A DNA stretch of 64,000 nucleotides from Blastomussa wellsi (GCA_947652115.1 OX393564.1:15906824-15970823), one strand, 5' to 3'; positions 12,405 through 24,427 are shown, counted from the first letter of the stretch. A program made the numbers and translations. Notes: generated from the sequence alone by a model not told the origin.

Positions 12405-13253
12405 AATAAGTTGCAAACTCAGCAACCATTAACACTGTCCAACCTCCAAGTAGTACCAAGCAACATGGTATGTCTAAACAAGGGTACAGCTATTCAAGAT
12501 GCACCTCCACATTCCGTTCAGTTTCCATTCCAACCACTGGCAGCAATGACAGAAACATCATACGATCCTCAAAAACCACAACTCTGGAAGTTTCACTTTC
12601 TCTGGTTGCATTAAATGGCTTGGAGAACCAGTGAAACCGGAACACGCAACCAAAATGGTAAGAGAAGCTGAATTAACAGACCCTTCTGGAACTATAAATT
12701 TATCAGCCTGGGATAGCCACATCCAGCAGATTGAAAACAAACAATTCTACAGTGTGACCAACTGCAAGCTCAAGCAGTATTTTCGAAAACGCCTTGCCAC
12801 CACAGTTAACACAACACTTACTAAAGCAAAAGAGCAGGACATCTCAAATGTTGAGCAAACACAGAACAAACAAAACTGAGGTGTGCTGTCCAGAAGTCAC
12901 GAATTTTTATCCGACCGTGTATCCAGTGTGCAACAACAAAGACTGTCGCAAAAAATTAGTGAAAATACTGGGTCAAAGATTGTTCGTCGTCTACATTGCG
13001 ACAGAGCAGTGCTTCTGAAGAACTGTTTTATTGAGATGAACATCTGGAAAAGCAGGAGCGGCACTTTTCCATGACAGCATTTTTCAAAATCGTGGGGAAC
13101 TTCCTTCAAGAGGACATCTTACAATACAAAGACAATATTGATCATCTTACTAAGAAATTGTTGTTGCTGGAAAATGTAGATTTTCAGCTTTCCCCAAATA
13201 ACAAACTTGTTATAGGTATACCCATACCACTTCACAGGAGAAGTGAACACTAA
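12405..13253 (+). pseudogene. Remnant of OB-fold, RPA-like protein gene
   Basis: About 12600-12800 encodes a recognisable OB-fold strand pattern (AELTDPSGTINLSAWDSHI, then QFYSVTNCKLKQY), as in replication protein A-like single-strand DNA-binding proteins. After a frame change near 12870 the sequence continues with a zinc-ribbon-like piece (CCPEVTNFYPTVYPVCNNKD) and, in another frame, a C-terminal part with LLLLENVDFQLSPNNK. The order OB fold, Cys-rich segment and C-terminus fits one ancestral protein broken by at least two frameshifts, with no start or promoter evident. Such single-exon OB-fold genes are often multicopy or transposon-linked in animals. The family call is by motif only. Confidence 0.5.
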
Positions 13254-13599
13254 CTGTCTGGTAAAAACAGTTAGACAGACATTAATTTAATATGTAAGAG
13301 TGTTTTAACTTGACCCGTGAAATAGTTTCTACACTATAAGTTAGTATTACACAAGTCCATTGTTATCTTTTGTTTAGTTTTGACTATGATGCACTAACAG
13401 TTTATATTATTTCAAGTAAAATCACTCTTACCACAACCCTTTCTAGTGATATCTTCATGAAAGCTTGATAATTATTGTTGTTATATATTACTAACCTGGA
13501 AAAAAGAAAGGATTGTTGCTAAAAGAACCACTATGCTATTTTAACACAAAATCTTGTAAGAATGAAAATAGAAAACAATATTGCATGGTTGTGATAAAT

Positions 13600-14190
13600 T
13601 TATATTGCTTGTTTTATGGATAAATAGATTGTAGGTCATTATATTTCCTACCAATACATTGTTGCAAGTTTGGTTATTGTTGTTTTAATGGTTACTGGTG
13701 ATGTTTTTTTCCCATAAACTACATAAATTTATTAACATACGTGTACGAGACGTTCCTGTTACACAGAATGTTAATTACATTATTAATTGTAATAGTTTCA
13801 TATGGTTTGTTAATAAATAGATTACAGAGAATTATATTTTCTACCATTACATTGTGGCAAGTTTGGTTATTGTTGTTGTAATGGTTATTGGTGATGTTTT
13901 TTCCCCATAAATTTATTAACATACATGTACGAGACGTTCCTTTTACACAGAATATTAATTGCATAATTGTAATAGATTCATATGGTTTATGCATAAATCG
14001 ATTACAGATCATTATATTCTCTACAAATACATTGTTGCAAGTTTGGTTATTGTTGTAATAGTTTCTGGTAACCTGTTTTATTTTTTCAAAAATTACGTGA
14101 GTTTAATAACATACAATATGTTGCTGTTACACAGAATTTTAAAACAATGCTGTATGAATGTACATTGTCAAATTTACAGATAAATATCTT
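13600..14190. repeat. Tandem repeat, three copies of a 180-193 bp unit
   Basis: Starting near 13619, 13813 and 13993, the same block recurs: ATAAATAGATT, then CATTACATTGTTGCAAGTTTGGTTATTGTTG-type sequence, a TGGTGATGTTTT stretch, CATACGTGTACGAGACGTTCC and TTACACAGAAT. Copies differ by small substitutions and indels, and a fragment of a fourth begins near 14180. It is AT-rich and noncoding. Confidence 0.85.
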
Positions 14191-15974
14191 GACTACTTAC
14201 ATGAATGTGAACTTCAAAAAATGTTTGAAACGTTAATTTTTCAACAGTCTAATTATATGTATGATTAGAACCACAAGCGACTAGCCGGAAAGTAAGCGCA
14301 ATGTTTACGAAAGTCGAGGCTACGAATTGACGGCCTTACAATGTTTCAATGAAGTTTAAACTCCGAGATTATGTTGAATATTGGTTAATCTACCTGATGA
14401 TTTTTAGAAAACATTATCTACCGCTTTTTAAATAACGACCATTTTAATAAATGTAGGATCAATTTTGACGAAAACGCAAAATGGCACTCCACTCCAGTTC
14501 ATATTCAAGCCAGTGTTTTCAGAAATCGAATAAAACGATTTTTCTAAGATTTTCGCCAAATGTAATTGGATGCTACCAAAGTCATCTTACATCAGGCCTG
14601 GTGAACAAACTTTATAATAACATTCAGGAACTGATATGATTTTGTTGTATTTGAACACCTTAAAAATTCACCATAAATTTTCTCGAAATCGCTCTTATAA
14701 AAATTCTTCAAATTTGGCAGACCTCAAGAAAAGTATGTCAGGTTAAAGATTCAGTAAGGGTTTTCCAAAATTATCCCTTGATGACAGGTAATTCGGTCTC
14801 GAGTAAAGTGGGGCATGACGCTATGGTAACTCCGATCACGATAAAATGAACTTCATCTGAAACTTTGATCTTTCTCTAGTGCACCTGGAGCAATCGATTT
14901 TCTGTCGGATACTCTATGGTGGTACACTAGCTGCTCAAAGTTGAAAGGTATCGTCACTCCAAAATCCGATCGAGCCACCTTAACTCGTTGGCGATTATTT
15001 TCAGAGACTTTGTAGCTATTATCGGCAAAGTTCTGCACCTGTTCAGAACATATCGGTCCGGCTTTTACAATTATAACATTTTCAGCGCGAAGTAAGTTCT
15101 TACTTGTATTCTTGAAAACGTTATTAAATTTGCGAGTCATCAGGATGTTATTTGGCCTTGTATATGGAAAATAATGACATTAACATGACTTTTATCGGAA
15201 ATATTGTTTATTGGCACCCTTGTAGTGTGATTTGCGACCCTCGCGCGGTGGCGCCAATAGACAATAATCCCTCAAAAGGTCATGTTAATACCCTGTTGTA
15301 ACATTATTTCCCGTTGTTGCGTTGTACTGAAACGTGACATCCGATATACGACATACGATACCACGACGTGAATTATCAGCTCAAGTGGTTTGTTTACACG
15401 GTATGCCATGTAGATGTGGGGATTCTGTTTTCTATCTAATGTTTGTATGATAAATGGATCAAAGCCAAAAAATCATCCCTTCAAGAAGTTTTTCCAAGCA
15501 CAGTACAGCCAAGATATCTGTTTCCTGATTGTAACGAAATTTGAACCGAAAATCCTGCTAGTCGTCTTTGCACAGTGTAGCGTGACATTCGCGACATGAT
15601 ATAAAATTCTCGTTCAGGCATGCAAGGTATGTACGCTGCCAATATCATCATTGGAAATATCTATTAATGGACTTATAATAAGCGGCTGATTAACTTTCAA
15701 TAACTTGGCTCAGGAGGGGCGTTGGACAAGTTGATCGACAAAAATAATAAAAATAAAAAGTCCGTGTAGAGCAAGAGCTGCGTTCTCACGTGTGCGCGCA
15801 GCTAATAAAAAAGGATGGTAAGTTGTGAATCGCACGCTATGCGCCCGCGATTAACTAGTTCTCAGGGTACGTTCATAAAGGAGAGGACTAAAAGCTTGGA
15901 GCGCCATAAAAAGGCCATACTGTGAAATGGATAGATGGCTTTAAAATGTTTTTAAATTCTCTCTGATGCTTTAG
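14191..15974. other. Intergenic, no supported gene; one foldback repeat
   Basis: No gene recognised. It contains the inverted-repeat element at about 15163-15308 described separately. No signal-peptide exon for the acidic remnant downstream could be found here. Confidence 0.45.
15163..15308. mobile_element. MITE-like foldback element
   Basis: Two arms of roughly 50-55 bp are inverted copies. The left contains AAATAATGACATTAACATGAC and GTTTATTGGC. The right contains GCCAATAGACAATAAT and GGTCATGTTAAT, ending in AACATTATTT. The spacer is short and GC-rich. No coding capacity. The structure fits a non-autonomous DNA transposon. Confidence 0.65.
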
Positions 15975-17482
15975 ATGATGACAATGTCGAAGATGATTAT
16001 TTAGATGCCAGAAATTCCATTTTTGCTGCCGATACCGACCACAGAGCAGTTGCGATGGTTGCCGCAGATGTTAGTGGCGCTGCACATTTTCCTTTCGTAA
16101 AAAAGCGATGCCATTTTAGCGACACCTAGAATATTTTTGGCTATCATCGAATATTTTCCCACACAAAAGAGAGGGAATATGTACGTCAATGAACAGATTC
16201 GAACTCTGAACTTCTGATGTACCTACATTCTTATCTCACCACTACACTACCAGGCCAATCCGCCAAATTCTCGCAAAATTTAATTATAAAAACTGACTTT
16301 CTTAATCTATTTTACTTTACTATTGCCCCAGCCAACAAAAAAAGCTAACCGCAAGCAAACCAGTTAGAAAATGAGCAATTAAGCAATTTAAGAGTGTTTA
16401 TTAGTCTATCACCAAATGATAACCAGTTTCTAACTAGTCCATGCCTAAACTAGAGCAGATATAGCATCGTCCAATCCGAAAAGCTTGGTTACCAATTATG
16501 GCATCGACCGTTAAAAATGGCATCGTTTATTTACGAAAGGGAAATGAGCAGTGGAGTCGGCGCTGCTATCAGGAGAGATGCCAGTGGTGTTGGAGAAGTT
16601 AATGATTCCGAAGAAGTTAGTGGTTCAATTGGGTTGGATGTGAATGATGTCCCACGTATGCTTGAAGCAGTTGGGGGTGATGCTTACTGGTGTTGTTGGT
16701 AATAGACTTGCCGTTGGTACCGCACAAGCCCAATTAGGTACATTCCTCGTTTTATTACTGAGAACATGTTCTGCGCATCACGCTTGGAGACCAATAGCGA
16801 CCAATGGCGTAAAATGCAAGAAAACAAAATCCAGTTTATGAATGTAATTATTCCAGGAACAGCGGATAAGCGAAACATCAGTAACGCACTAATTGCTAAA
16901 CTGATAAAAAATGACTCAATTACCCCAATTTTTGGGGCCGTTGAGTATTCACATATTCAGTCTATTGTTCTAGCTCATTACGGAGCCACACCGCGTAGTT
17001 TTCTGAGAATGCGGCATATTTCCTAAGAGCCTTTTGTTTTGATAGTTAAAATCACAATTAAACTTTAAGTGATCACTGTGATAACGCAATAAAGCAGTTG
17101 TCATTTTTAGCGCAGAAGCCAGTGGTGCTGAAGAGGCTAGTGGTGCTGTCGCTGAAGGTGGAGATGCTGGTTGTGTTGGAGAAGTTGATGATGCAGGAGA
17201 TGGCGGTGGAGTCGTTGTTGATTTAGGTGCTGGTGTCGAACCAATTACACCTGCACATGCAACCATACCGGTAACAGTTGGAGATGATGCTAGCGTTATC
17301 CGAGATTATGGTGTCGCTAATGCTGGGGATGCTATAGTGGTGTGTTCGGTGCGACAGATAGAAGACCTGTTGAAAATCCAGGTGATGATGGAAATGCTGG
17401 TGAAGTCACAGATGAGGATTACACTGAAAATGTAGAAAAAGAGCTAGAAATAGGGGGTGGGGGGGCTTTAATCCGTATTTAG
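15975..17482 (+). pseudogene. Degraded acidic secreted-protein gene
   Basis: A good acceptor (CTCTGATGCTTTAG) opens a phase-1-compatible exon at 15975 that starts DDDNVEDDYLDARN, as in genes A-D, but it meets TAG at 16127 just inside an inserted inverted-repeat element. Beyond the insertion (16554 on) Ser/Gly/Val/Asp/Glu-rich coding-like sequence resumes (GVGEVNDSEEVSGSIGLDVN). After another foreign stretch it continues at 17112 with AEASGAEEASGAVAEGGDAG. A frameshift near 17330 is needed to reach NPGDDGNAGEVTDEDYTENV and the stop at 17480-17482. No signal-peptide exon was found. Best read as a seventh member of the acidic cluster, broken by insertions and frameshift. Alternatively it is a live gene with other splicing. 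Confidence 0.45.
16080..16553. mobile_element. Inverted-repeat element inserted in the acidic remnant
   Basis: About 40-bp imperfect terminal inverted repeats. The left at 16080-16120 contains CCTTTCGTAAAAAAGCGATG. The right at 16512-16553 is its inverse (CATCGTTTATTTACGAAAGG). The 390-bp interior has no recognisable coding. The element splits an otherwise acidic coding-like sequence. No clear target duplication was found. Confidence 0.55.
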
Positions 17483-18817
17483 GAAGACATTTCTTTCCTT
17501 CTTCTTGTGCATAATTCTACATTTCCTGTCCAACATGCATGTAATTTAGTACTGCTTTGCCTCAGTGCTGGTCATCAACACACGCACACAAAGAGACTAC
17601 CCTGTGTTATATTCTCTGAGGCTTATAATTATAACGATTTGATTATGACGTCAATGAGGGGTTCTAAATATTCATACTTGAAGTCATTTTATAATAAACT
17701 TATACGGGTGCGATTTTGCCAAAGTTACATCAACCGTTTTTCTTCAAAAAAACTGAACCGCAGCATACGTGAGATATCAATCCTGCTGCAGCTGATCGCA
17801 GGAGGGGTTGGATCAATCCGTCGGTGTTGCGTTTTTAAATACTTCTTTTACACAGCTCAGCCGATTTTATTGTTCTAACCAGATTTAAAGGCATCGGTTA
17901 AATGGTTCGCCGAATTTGTTTAAAATAGTTCTAAACAAAAGTTATGTTCTCGATAAGCAACATTGGTACAATATGTGTATTAAGCCAAGGGGTGGTCGGT
18001 GTTTTTCATGGCGAGTAATGCATGACTAGGGCAGGCGTTTAATAACTTCCTTTATCTACAGATGCAGATAGCTCTGTATTTTTCTTTTGAGTGCCGTTCG
18101 AATCGAGCTGAGTTTTGTGCTGGCAAACATTTAACATGATAGTCCTCTTGAGGTCAGAACAACATGTCCTCATTAGGGATGTTTATCATTCGTCGACCAG
18201 TGAACTAATTGAGTGATGAGTGGTACGGGGTCTTCAATATTGAGCTGAAAAGTTAACGCTTTCCATACATAATATAGTTGCCCGTTTTTGTTTTCCTTTG
18301 ATGGGAGACCAGAATAAAAGAACTGAACACATGGTAGAACATTTTTCCATAATTCGTATCACCCTAGACAAAAAGGACTTCTTTAAAACGCAATCCACAA
18401 TAAACGAAATTTCCCGAAAATTTCTGTATTGTTTACTGGTTTATTGATTGAAATCTGTACCAGAGTAACACGCACAAACATAATGCGTCAACAGTTATCA
18501 ATTCTGTAGAAACTAAATAAAATACAATATAACAAAAGGTATTATTACAACAATTTATTACTTCCCAAGGTATAGGTGTATAGGTTTCGCAGGGTCTTGT
18601 GTGGGCATCAAATTAACCTCAGTGTATTCATTCATTTCACTTTGTTTTCCACTATTGGCTACGCTTGAAGTGTTTCTAAAATTGATGCGTTTTCGGATAA
18701 TATCGTTTAACATCAATCATTGCCGCGATCGATATGAGTAACAAGTTTACGTCTTCTAGACGAAGTAGAATTTCATCGTATACCATAAAGCAGGGTGGAT
18801 AAAACAGCAAAAGAGAG
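17483..18817. other. Intergenic upstream of gene B
   Basis: No gene recognised. An open frame at 17507-17878 (+) has no family resemblance and no codon or splice support. ATACCATAAAG just before gene B is too close to the ATG to be a confident TATA box. Confidence 0.45.
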
Positions 18818-20586
18818 ATGGCCTCAAAAGCTTTTCTTTTACTTTGTCTTTTGGCTTTGTTGAAACCGATCTGGGGTATTCCAGGTGAGAGATAATTTTA
18901 TATTTTAAAAGACCTAATTAACAAGAATGCTGGCTGAGTTCTTGACGCTGCTGTTTAAAAGCTTTGTGGGAGCTTGACTCCTGTGACATCTGAATCCGTC
19001 ATTAAGACCAACCATAGGCAATGATAACTTTTATTTCCTGGGTTGTTGAACAACGAAAATGTGGTAGACAGTTTCTGGTCAATCTGTGCTCTGCTTTATG
19101 ATATGCAGAAATACTGCATTTTGAAGTCAAATACTGAATTTGTACTGAGTAAAAAACTGAACTAGATTTCAAATGAAAATGAAATTTCACCATGTAAGCT
19201 AAATTGTTTCTAATTGAGTCTTCGATGTCAGCTACGTGAGAATCAATAGGTACAAACAGTAGCTTAAAAGGTTTTTCACAGTTGGCGAAAATAAAGGTGT
19301 CCAATATTGTAATAAAAAATTCAAGAATCGTGATTTCTAGAATGAAGGTAAATAAATAAAAACGTCAGAGGTAACGTACGCATTGATGCAGTTTACAGCG
19401 AATTTTGCGTATAATTTAATTAGTTACAGTTCAAGCTTACAGTTAACCATTGGAAAGAAGCTATTTAAGCAATAGAGGACTTTTTCCGTGTCTACATAAC
19501 CTCATCTTAACACTCGGGGGTTTGGGAAATTTCGAGAAAGTTGTGCAAACCCTCGACTACGTGTTGGGTTTGCATAACTTTCGAGAATTCTCCAAATCCC
19601 CGAGTGTTTAGATGAGGCTATGTGAATAAGGAAAAAGACCTCTATTGCTTTTATGAAACGTCACAGCCGCGTTTACAGACTCTAATCTAAACACACCTAT
19701 CAACCAATGAGAGCACGCGTAGTATCTCAGTTATTTTATAAATATATATATCGAACAAACATTCTCAGAAGTGGAAAGGAAAATGTCATAAATGTGAAGA
19801 TAGAAATAAACGTATCTCTTATTTTGGTTACTAAAAATGAACTGGAGTTCTTTGCGATGCGGCAGAATATCCGAAATGGCTTAATGTCGTTATAGTCTCA
19901 CTTTTCGATTTGTCTATTGTGATTAAAAAAATACGTATGGACGCATTTCTGCTGAACAGATTCATTTACTTGACTGCTCTTTCTCATCAAGTATACAATA
20001 ACCATACTATTATTAACCTTTCATGGGAATCCGTCACGACTCAGTTGTTAAACAAGAACAACGCTATATTTCCGCCAGTTTTTCCTAAATTTAACTTTTC
20101 ATGTTCGTGTTTAAAGATGAAGATGGCGACGACGACGATGAAGATAGTGGAGATGACAATAATGATGATGGTGGCGACGACGACGATGAGAACGAAGAAG
20201 ACGAGGGCGAGGGCGATGATGATGATGATGATAACGATGACGACGACGACGACGATGATGATAATGATGATGATAACGACGACGATGACGAAGATGATGA
20301 TAATGATGATGATAACGACGACGACGACGAAGATGATGATGTTGATGATGATGATGATGATGATGATGATGACAGCGATGGCAACGACAGCGGTGACGAC
20401 AACGATGATGACGACAGCGGCAGTGCTGATGATGATTTTAGCAATGACGTAGATGGTTTAGATGACATTAGCTTGGAACGTTTAATTAACTTGCTTAGCT
20501 CCCGCGGATTTACGCTTATCGGAAGATATTATTGGATCTGTTTTAGTTTAACCGCTTACTTTATATTCAGCACAATGTGCATATAG
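18818..20586 (+). CDS. Secreted poly-aspartate-rich acidic protein (gene B)
   Basis: Two exons, 18818-18884 and 20117-20586, with a phase-1 GT-AG intron, give 178 residues. Exon 1 encodes only a signal peptide (MASKAFLLLCLLALLKPIWG, then IP), nearly the same as genes A and D. Exon 2 begins DEDGDDDDEDSGDDNNDD and continues as about 115 residues more than half Asp, with Glu, Asn, Gly and Ser, coded by GAT/GAC triplets. The C-terminus is not acidic. LDDISLERLINLLSSRGFTL leads to a hydrophobic tail with ICFSLTAYFIF, which aligns with the end of gene A. A secreted or surface-anchored Ca2+-binding polyanion is the likely role. The 1.2-kb intron carries a foldback element. A small missed exon in it cannot be excluded. 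Confidence 0.82.
19470..19657. mobile_element. Foldback/MITE element in gene B intron
   Basis: The two halves are inverted copies. It starts TAAGCAATAGAGGACTTTTTCC and ends GGAAAAAGACCTCTATTGCTT. Inner arms are CATCTTAACACTCGGGGGTTT and its inverse AATCCCCGAGTGTTTAGATG. Pairing covers about 80 bp per arm with few mismatches, so the intron RNA would form a long hairpin. Noncoding. Confidence 0.8.
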
Positions 20587-21275
20587 AAATTGTCTCCTTA
20601 AGGACGCTCGCGCTAATTGTTTGTCGTTACTGCGCACGTATTTCGTCACGCCACGTCATCCATCGATCGTGCGCGCTGAGGAAAAGCAAAGGGCCAGAAG
20701 CCGTTTCATAGCTTTGCTAGTAGTTTACTCTCTTAAATGGTCGGTGACCCTTACTTTTTTTCCATGAACTGATTTTATTTACAATTCTCGGCAGATTGTC
20801 AAAAAATGAACAAAAAATCAATATGGGAAGTTTAATCATTTTGAAGTTTTCTGCCCACAGGATATCGAATCCTGCCAACTTGTGGCTATTAGGCGAGTAG
20901 AAATGTGGTCGCTAAATGCGAATTTTTTCTTTAAGGAACCACACCAATTGAATAAATTTATTTTATGAGACCATTTAAACAACATTTGACAGAGATACGT
21001 TCATTTCAAAGATTTCTTTGCAATATTTTTGTGCTTACAGACACTGTAGCCATGTCCGCTAACGAAGCGCGAGTTTTCAGATTTAGGGTGTTTTTCTGGG
21101 CATAGTATCTCCAAAACAAAGTCGGTGACCCCCAATTTTTTTTTTTGCATTTCTGATATCAGTTACTCGTTATCTTACACTGGTGAGAGTTTCAGAAAAA
21201 AATCAATGGTAGAAAATTTTGCGCAAACGTCCCTAAGTGGAGTGTATTCATGATAGATGAAAACACAAAGAGATT
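20587..21275. other. Downstream of gene B, dispersed repeat similarity
   Basis: No gene. AATAAA at 20952 is a possible, distant poly(A) signal for gene B. The part around 21040-21240 (ACTCGTTATCTTACACTGG..., AAAAAAATCAATGGTAGAAAATTTTGCGC) resembles 28400-28520, suggesting a dispersed repeat family. Confidence 0.4.
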
Positions 21276-22080
21276 AAAGTGCTACTATGACGAACTTTGC
21301 ATGTCTCCAATGTAAGCTATTTTAAAGTAGTAAAAACTAGTCTGTCTAAGAAGACAAATGCTGCTTACATTTTTAAAATATCTTGTTTCGTTACAGAGAT
21401 ATTCAAGTTTTAAAAATATGCAAATTAGCTTAGTGATGACGTCATAGACTCAACCAAATTTTAATCAAACTGATATTAAGAAAAAATATCTCGCCCAGTT
21501 TGTATCAGAAATGTTTGATTGTTTTTATCATGATTCTACTAGGCGAGTTATGCAATATGTGATTAACAATTATGACACCATGGCAACATGCTGGGTCCCG
21601 GACCTCCGCAATGTTCTAGGCTATTCTGTCCACTTTTGGCAGTCCATTATGATATTTCTTAATGACTCGAGATCTACACGATCTCACAAGCATATTTATG
21701 TGTTAGGTAGGTTCTTTGGCTGGTTTAATTTTTCTGGACTAACAATCATTGAAAGAGTTTGTTGCCATGGAAACTGGATTTAATTATAATTTTAGGAACT
21801 TTAGGTTTGTCGCCAGTTGAACTATTTGTGTACCAAGTTTTAATTTTCTCTGTAGAAAACTGACCGAAATATCGTTATTTATTCACCCTATATAAAATTG
21901 GGTTGAGTAGATGACGGCATCACTTTCCTAATTTGCATATTTTTTCAAACTTAAATATCTCGGGAACTACTAAAGATATTTGTAAACGGTGAACGGAATT
22001 TTTAATCTTACATGAATCACTGTATGATTCCCGTATAAAAACATGGTGTAAAAGTTTGATCACAGTAGCACTTTAAAATA
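21276..22080. mobile_element. Foldback element with about 200-bp arms
   Basis: The left arm (about 21276-21480) starts TTAAAGTGCTACTATGACG and includes ATGCAAATTAGCTTAGTGATG and GACTCAACCAAATTTT. The right arm (about 21885-22080) carries the inverse, ending CACAGTAGCACTTTAAAA. The 400-bp spacer holds a 90-codon open frame of no recognisable family. A further single arm lies at 50063-50262, so this is a repeated family, probably a non-autonomous DNA transposon. Confidence 0.65.
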
Positions 22081-22489
22081 ATATTTATAAGATTCATGTT
22101 TACAGTAAAATACACGTAAGTATAAGCGCAACTTGATAATTTTGTTTTATTATTGTGTTATATGAAATTCACTCCATATCATGTTTAACTGTACAACATA
22201 ACATATGTTGACTAAAATATTGACTTCAATGTTTACAAAACGATGGAGGTTCATTTTCGCTTCTTGGTAATTTAAAATGGAATATGAAAATGATATTGAT
22301 GGGTGTTATTCTCGTAAGGTGCGTACTTATCTAAATGTTAGCGAGAATTATTGCAATTATAAGAATAAGCAATATTTCTAACTACTCGTTGCATAGAGGT
22401 GTAAACAATCTTTTGATATTTACCACTTTAATAGCGTGTCAATCAGAAAACTGGGCAGAACCGAGCAGGAGGTGATACAACTCAAATAA

Positions 22490-22600
22490 CCGATTTGCTC
22501 AACAAAAATTCTACCACTTTCTGGACGATAAAGTTCATTGGGAGAATGAATGTTTGTACATTTGAGAAAAATCCGACTAATTAGGTATTGCATAATATAT
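22490..22600. repeat. Dispersed repeat, copy 1
   Basis: TTCTACCACTTTCTGGACG...AAGTTCATTGGGAGAATGAATG...TTGTACATTTGA recurs in inverse orientation at about 27345-27460. Noncoding. Confidence 0.6.
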
Positions 22601-22710
22601 AGATTTAGCGAAGCCCAATGGCGGAGCTCCGAACTTTTGTTTGTTCTTACTAGTTTCTTAAAATTCGTAAACTCAAATGGCAGAATTCTCCTTAGGATGT
22701 ATGGAAAAAT

Positions 22711-22712
22711 AG

Positions 22713-22757
<45 letters not shown>

Positions 22758-23177
22758 GTATAACAATATAATTTGGTTTTATCAACTCGGTTGATAATGT
22801 CAATTGGCCACCGTAAAGAGATTCAATTGCTGACGTTTCGAGCGTTAGCCCTTCGTCTGAGCGAATCAAGGAATTGTGGGTCGTGTGTTTTTTATGTACA
22901 GAAAGATGGAGCTTCGTAGATGGAGATGGTGCCTGGTAACGTGAAAACAACAGAATGATTTAGTTGAATGAAAAGCGTTCGTTGATACCGTGAGGATTAA
23001 GGGTGCCGATTTGAAAAATAAATTTTTGTTCTAGAGTTTTACGGCTTTCCGTGTTTCCTTGGTGAAAGGAAAGGCCGCAGACTGCCATATGTTGCTTAGA
23101 ATAATTTGGGAGATTGAAGTGTCTCGCGACCGGTTTCGATGCATTTTTGTCGCCTTTCTCTAAAAATGCATCGAAAC
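22711..23177 (-). mobile_element. Penelope-like element, 5'-truncated copy (minus)
   Basis: On the minus strand this matches the 3' end of the element at 42620-43326. It has the segment encoding NASKPVARHFN and the downstream Arg/Lys-rich end of the GIY-YIG protein, then the 3' untranslated region with GACGAAGGGCTAACGCTCGA. The copy begins abruptly at 23177 inside the endonuclease region and is therefore a truncated insertion. It cannot be active. Confidence 0.75.
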
Positions 23178-23879
23178 CGGAGAAATATCATTTAATTCAA
23201 CACAGTTTGCTTTGTAAGCTATTTGTTACCCTCTCAATTCCACTGAATTAAATTTTTGCTAACAATTTCTTTAATTCCATGAGTCAGATGGTCAAATAAC
23301 GGCAATAACTCAAAGTTGTGAATATGAGATTTTGAGAGCATGTATTAACCCACTAAAACCCCTCCAACTATGAAAGCTGTAAAAATAACAAGGCATGTGC
23401 CATGGATAACCAAATTCTTACACTTAGTAGGGTTGTTAATGCTATGTATGTTGGACTACAAGTTATTTTTGCAAGTCACATTACTTTGAATTCAATTACA
23501 TAGACTCACCAAAACAAAAAATGTCCTGCAATACCGATTACTATACACACTAACTTTGAAATGCTAGAATGAACACCAACCACCCATGTTAAATTGTAAC
23601 AGAACACAGATAAAACCAGTGTATTTGTTTCTCTCCGCTACCATTTGACATGTTTTGACCAACTGCAGGACCTGCCAAATAAAGTATGATAAGTGTGTTG
23701 AAATTACGCTAAACAGAATAACAATTGTTTAACCGATTGACTCCTGGAGATGTTTGCAAAAAACGCGTTTTTAGACATTTTCTAATCAGTTGTAGGCTAA
23801 ATCTGCTCCAAATCTCTTCAAAATGCATTTGCAAAATAAAGACATGCCACGTTTTCAACTAGAATCGCATTTAGCGACA
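23178..23879. other. Intergenic, nothing recognised
   Basis: AT-rich, no gene or clear repeat seen. Confidence 0.4.
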
Positions 23880-24360
23880 TTCTAACTGGGGCATGTGAAT
23901 AAATCAAAATTTCAAGTGACCCACTTCTTTAAGCTTTCCATTTTCTTTCTATTTTTCTCGCTTTTCCTTTCTCCTTCTTTCGTATGTTTTTGATCTATTG
24001 GTTGGCCTCTTTCTGGCTTGCTTTCGGTTCAAGAATTGCCAAGATAGCATCAATGAGGCGGGAAATATTTAACAAGGAGTAGCCAATGGTAAGTGATGGA
24101 AATGTTCCTCCTAGTTTTTGACGGAAATTTCTGAGCGTTTTCGTGCATATTTCAAGGATATTAACCCAATCAATATCATCTGGGTATCACTGGGAAGCTG
24201 TTTTCCTCCTGCAGAACTGGGATAAAAGGGATTCCGAATCGCTTATTTCCTGGATTGAGGAAAGTCAGAAAATTGTTCAAGCGCCTTGTTCGTATCAATT
24301 TTTAGAATCTTTAGCGAGGACGTTTTATTTTCCCCAAATTAGTGGACTGGACTTGTGGTG
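23880..24360. repeat. Dispersed repeat, copy 1 (other copy at 59330-59655, inverse)
   Basis: It shares long blocks with the inverse of 59330-59655, for example AATCAATATCATCTGGGTATC, GAACTGGGATAAA.GGGATTCC and TTTTTCTCGCTTTTCCTTTC. Copies differ by substitutions. No protein is recognisable. This may be a dispersed transposon or a duplicated gene fragment. Confidence 0.6.
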
Positions 24361-24427
24361 AATGATATTTGTGTTCAGTGATGTGTGTGAGAAGCCATGT
24401 TAACAGAGCATCCATATTTTTTTGGAA

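Noticed and set aside
19910..20468. Met/Thr-rich + frame and Ser-rich minus frame over gene B exon 2
   Set aside because: Frame-shifted readings of (GAT/GAC)n. The Asp frame has the splice join and a tail homologous to gene A.
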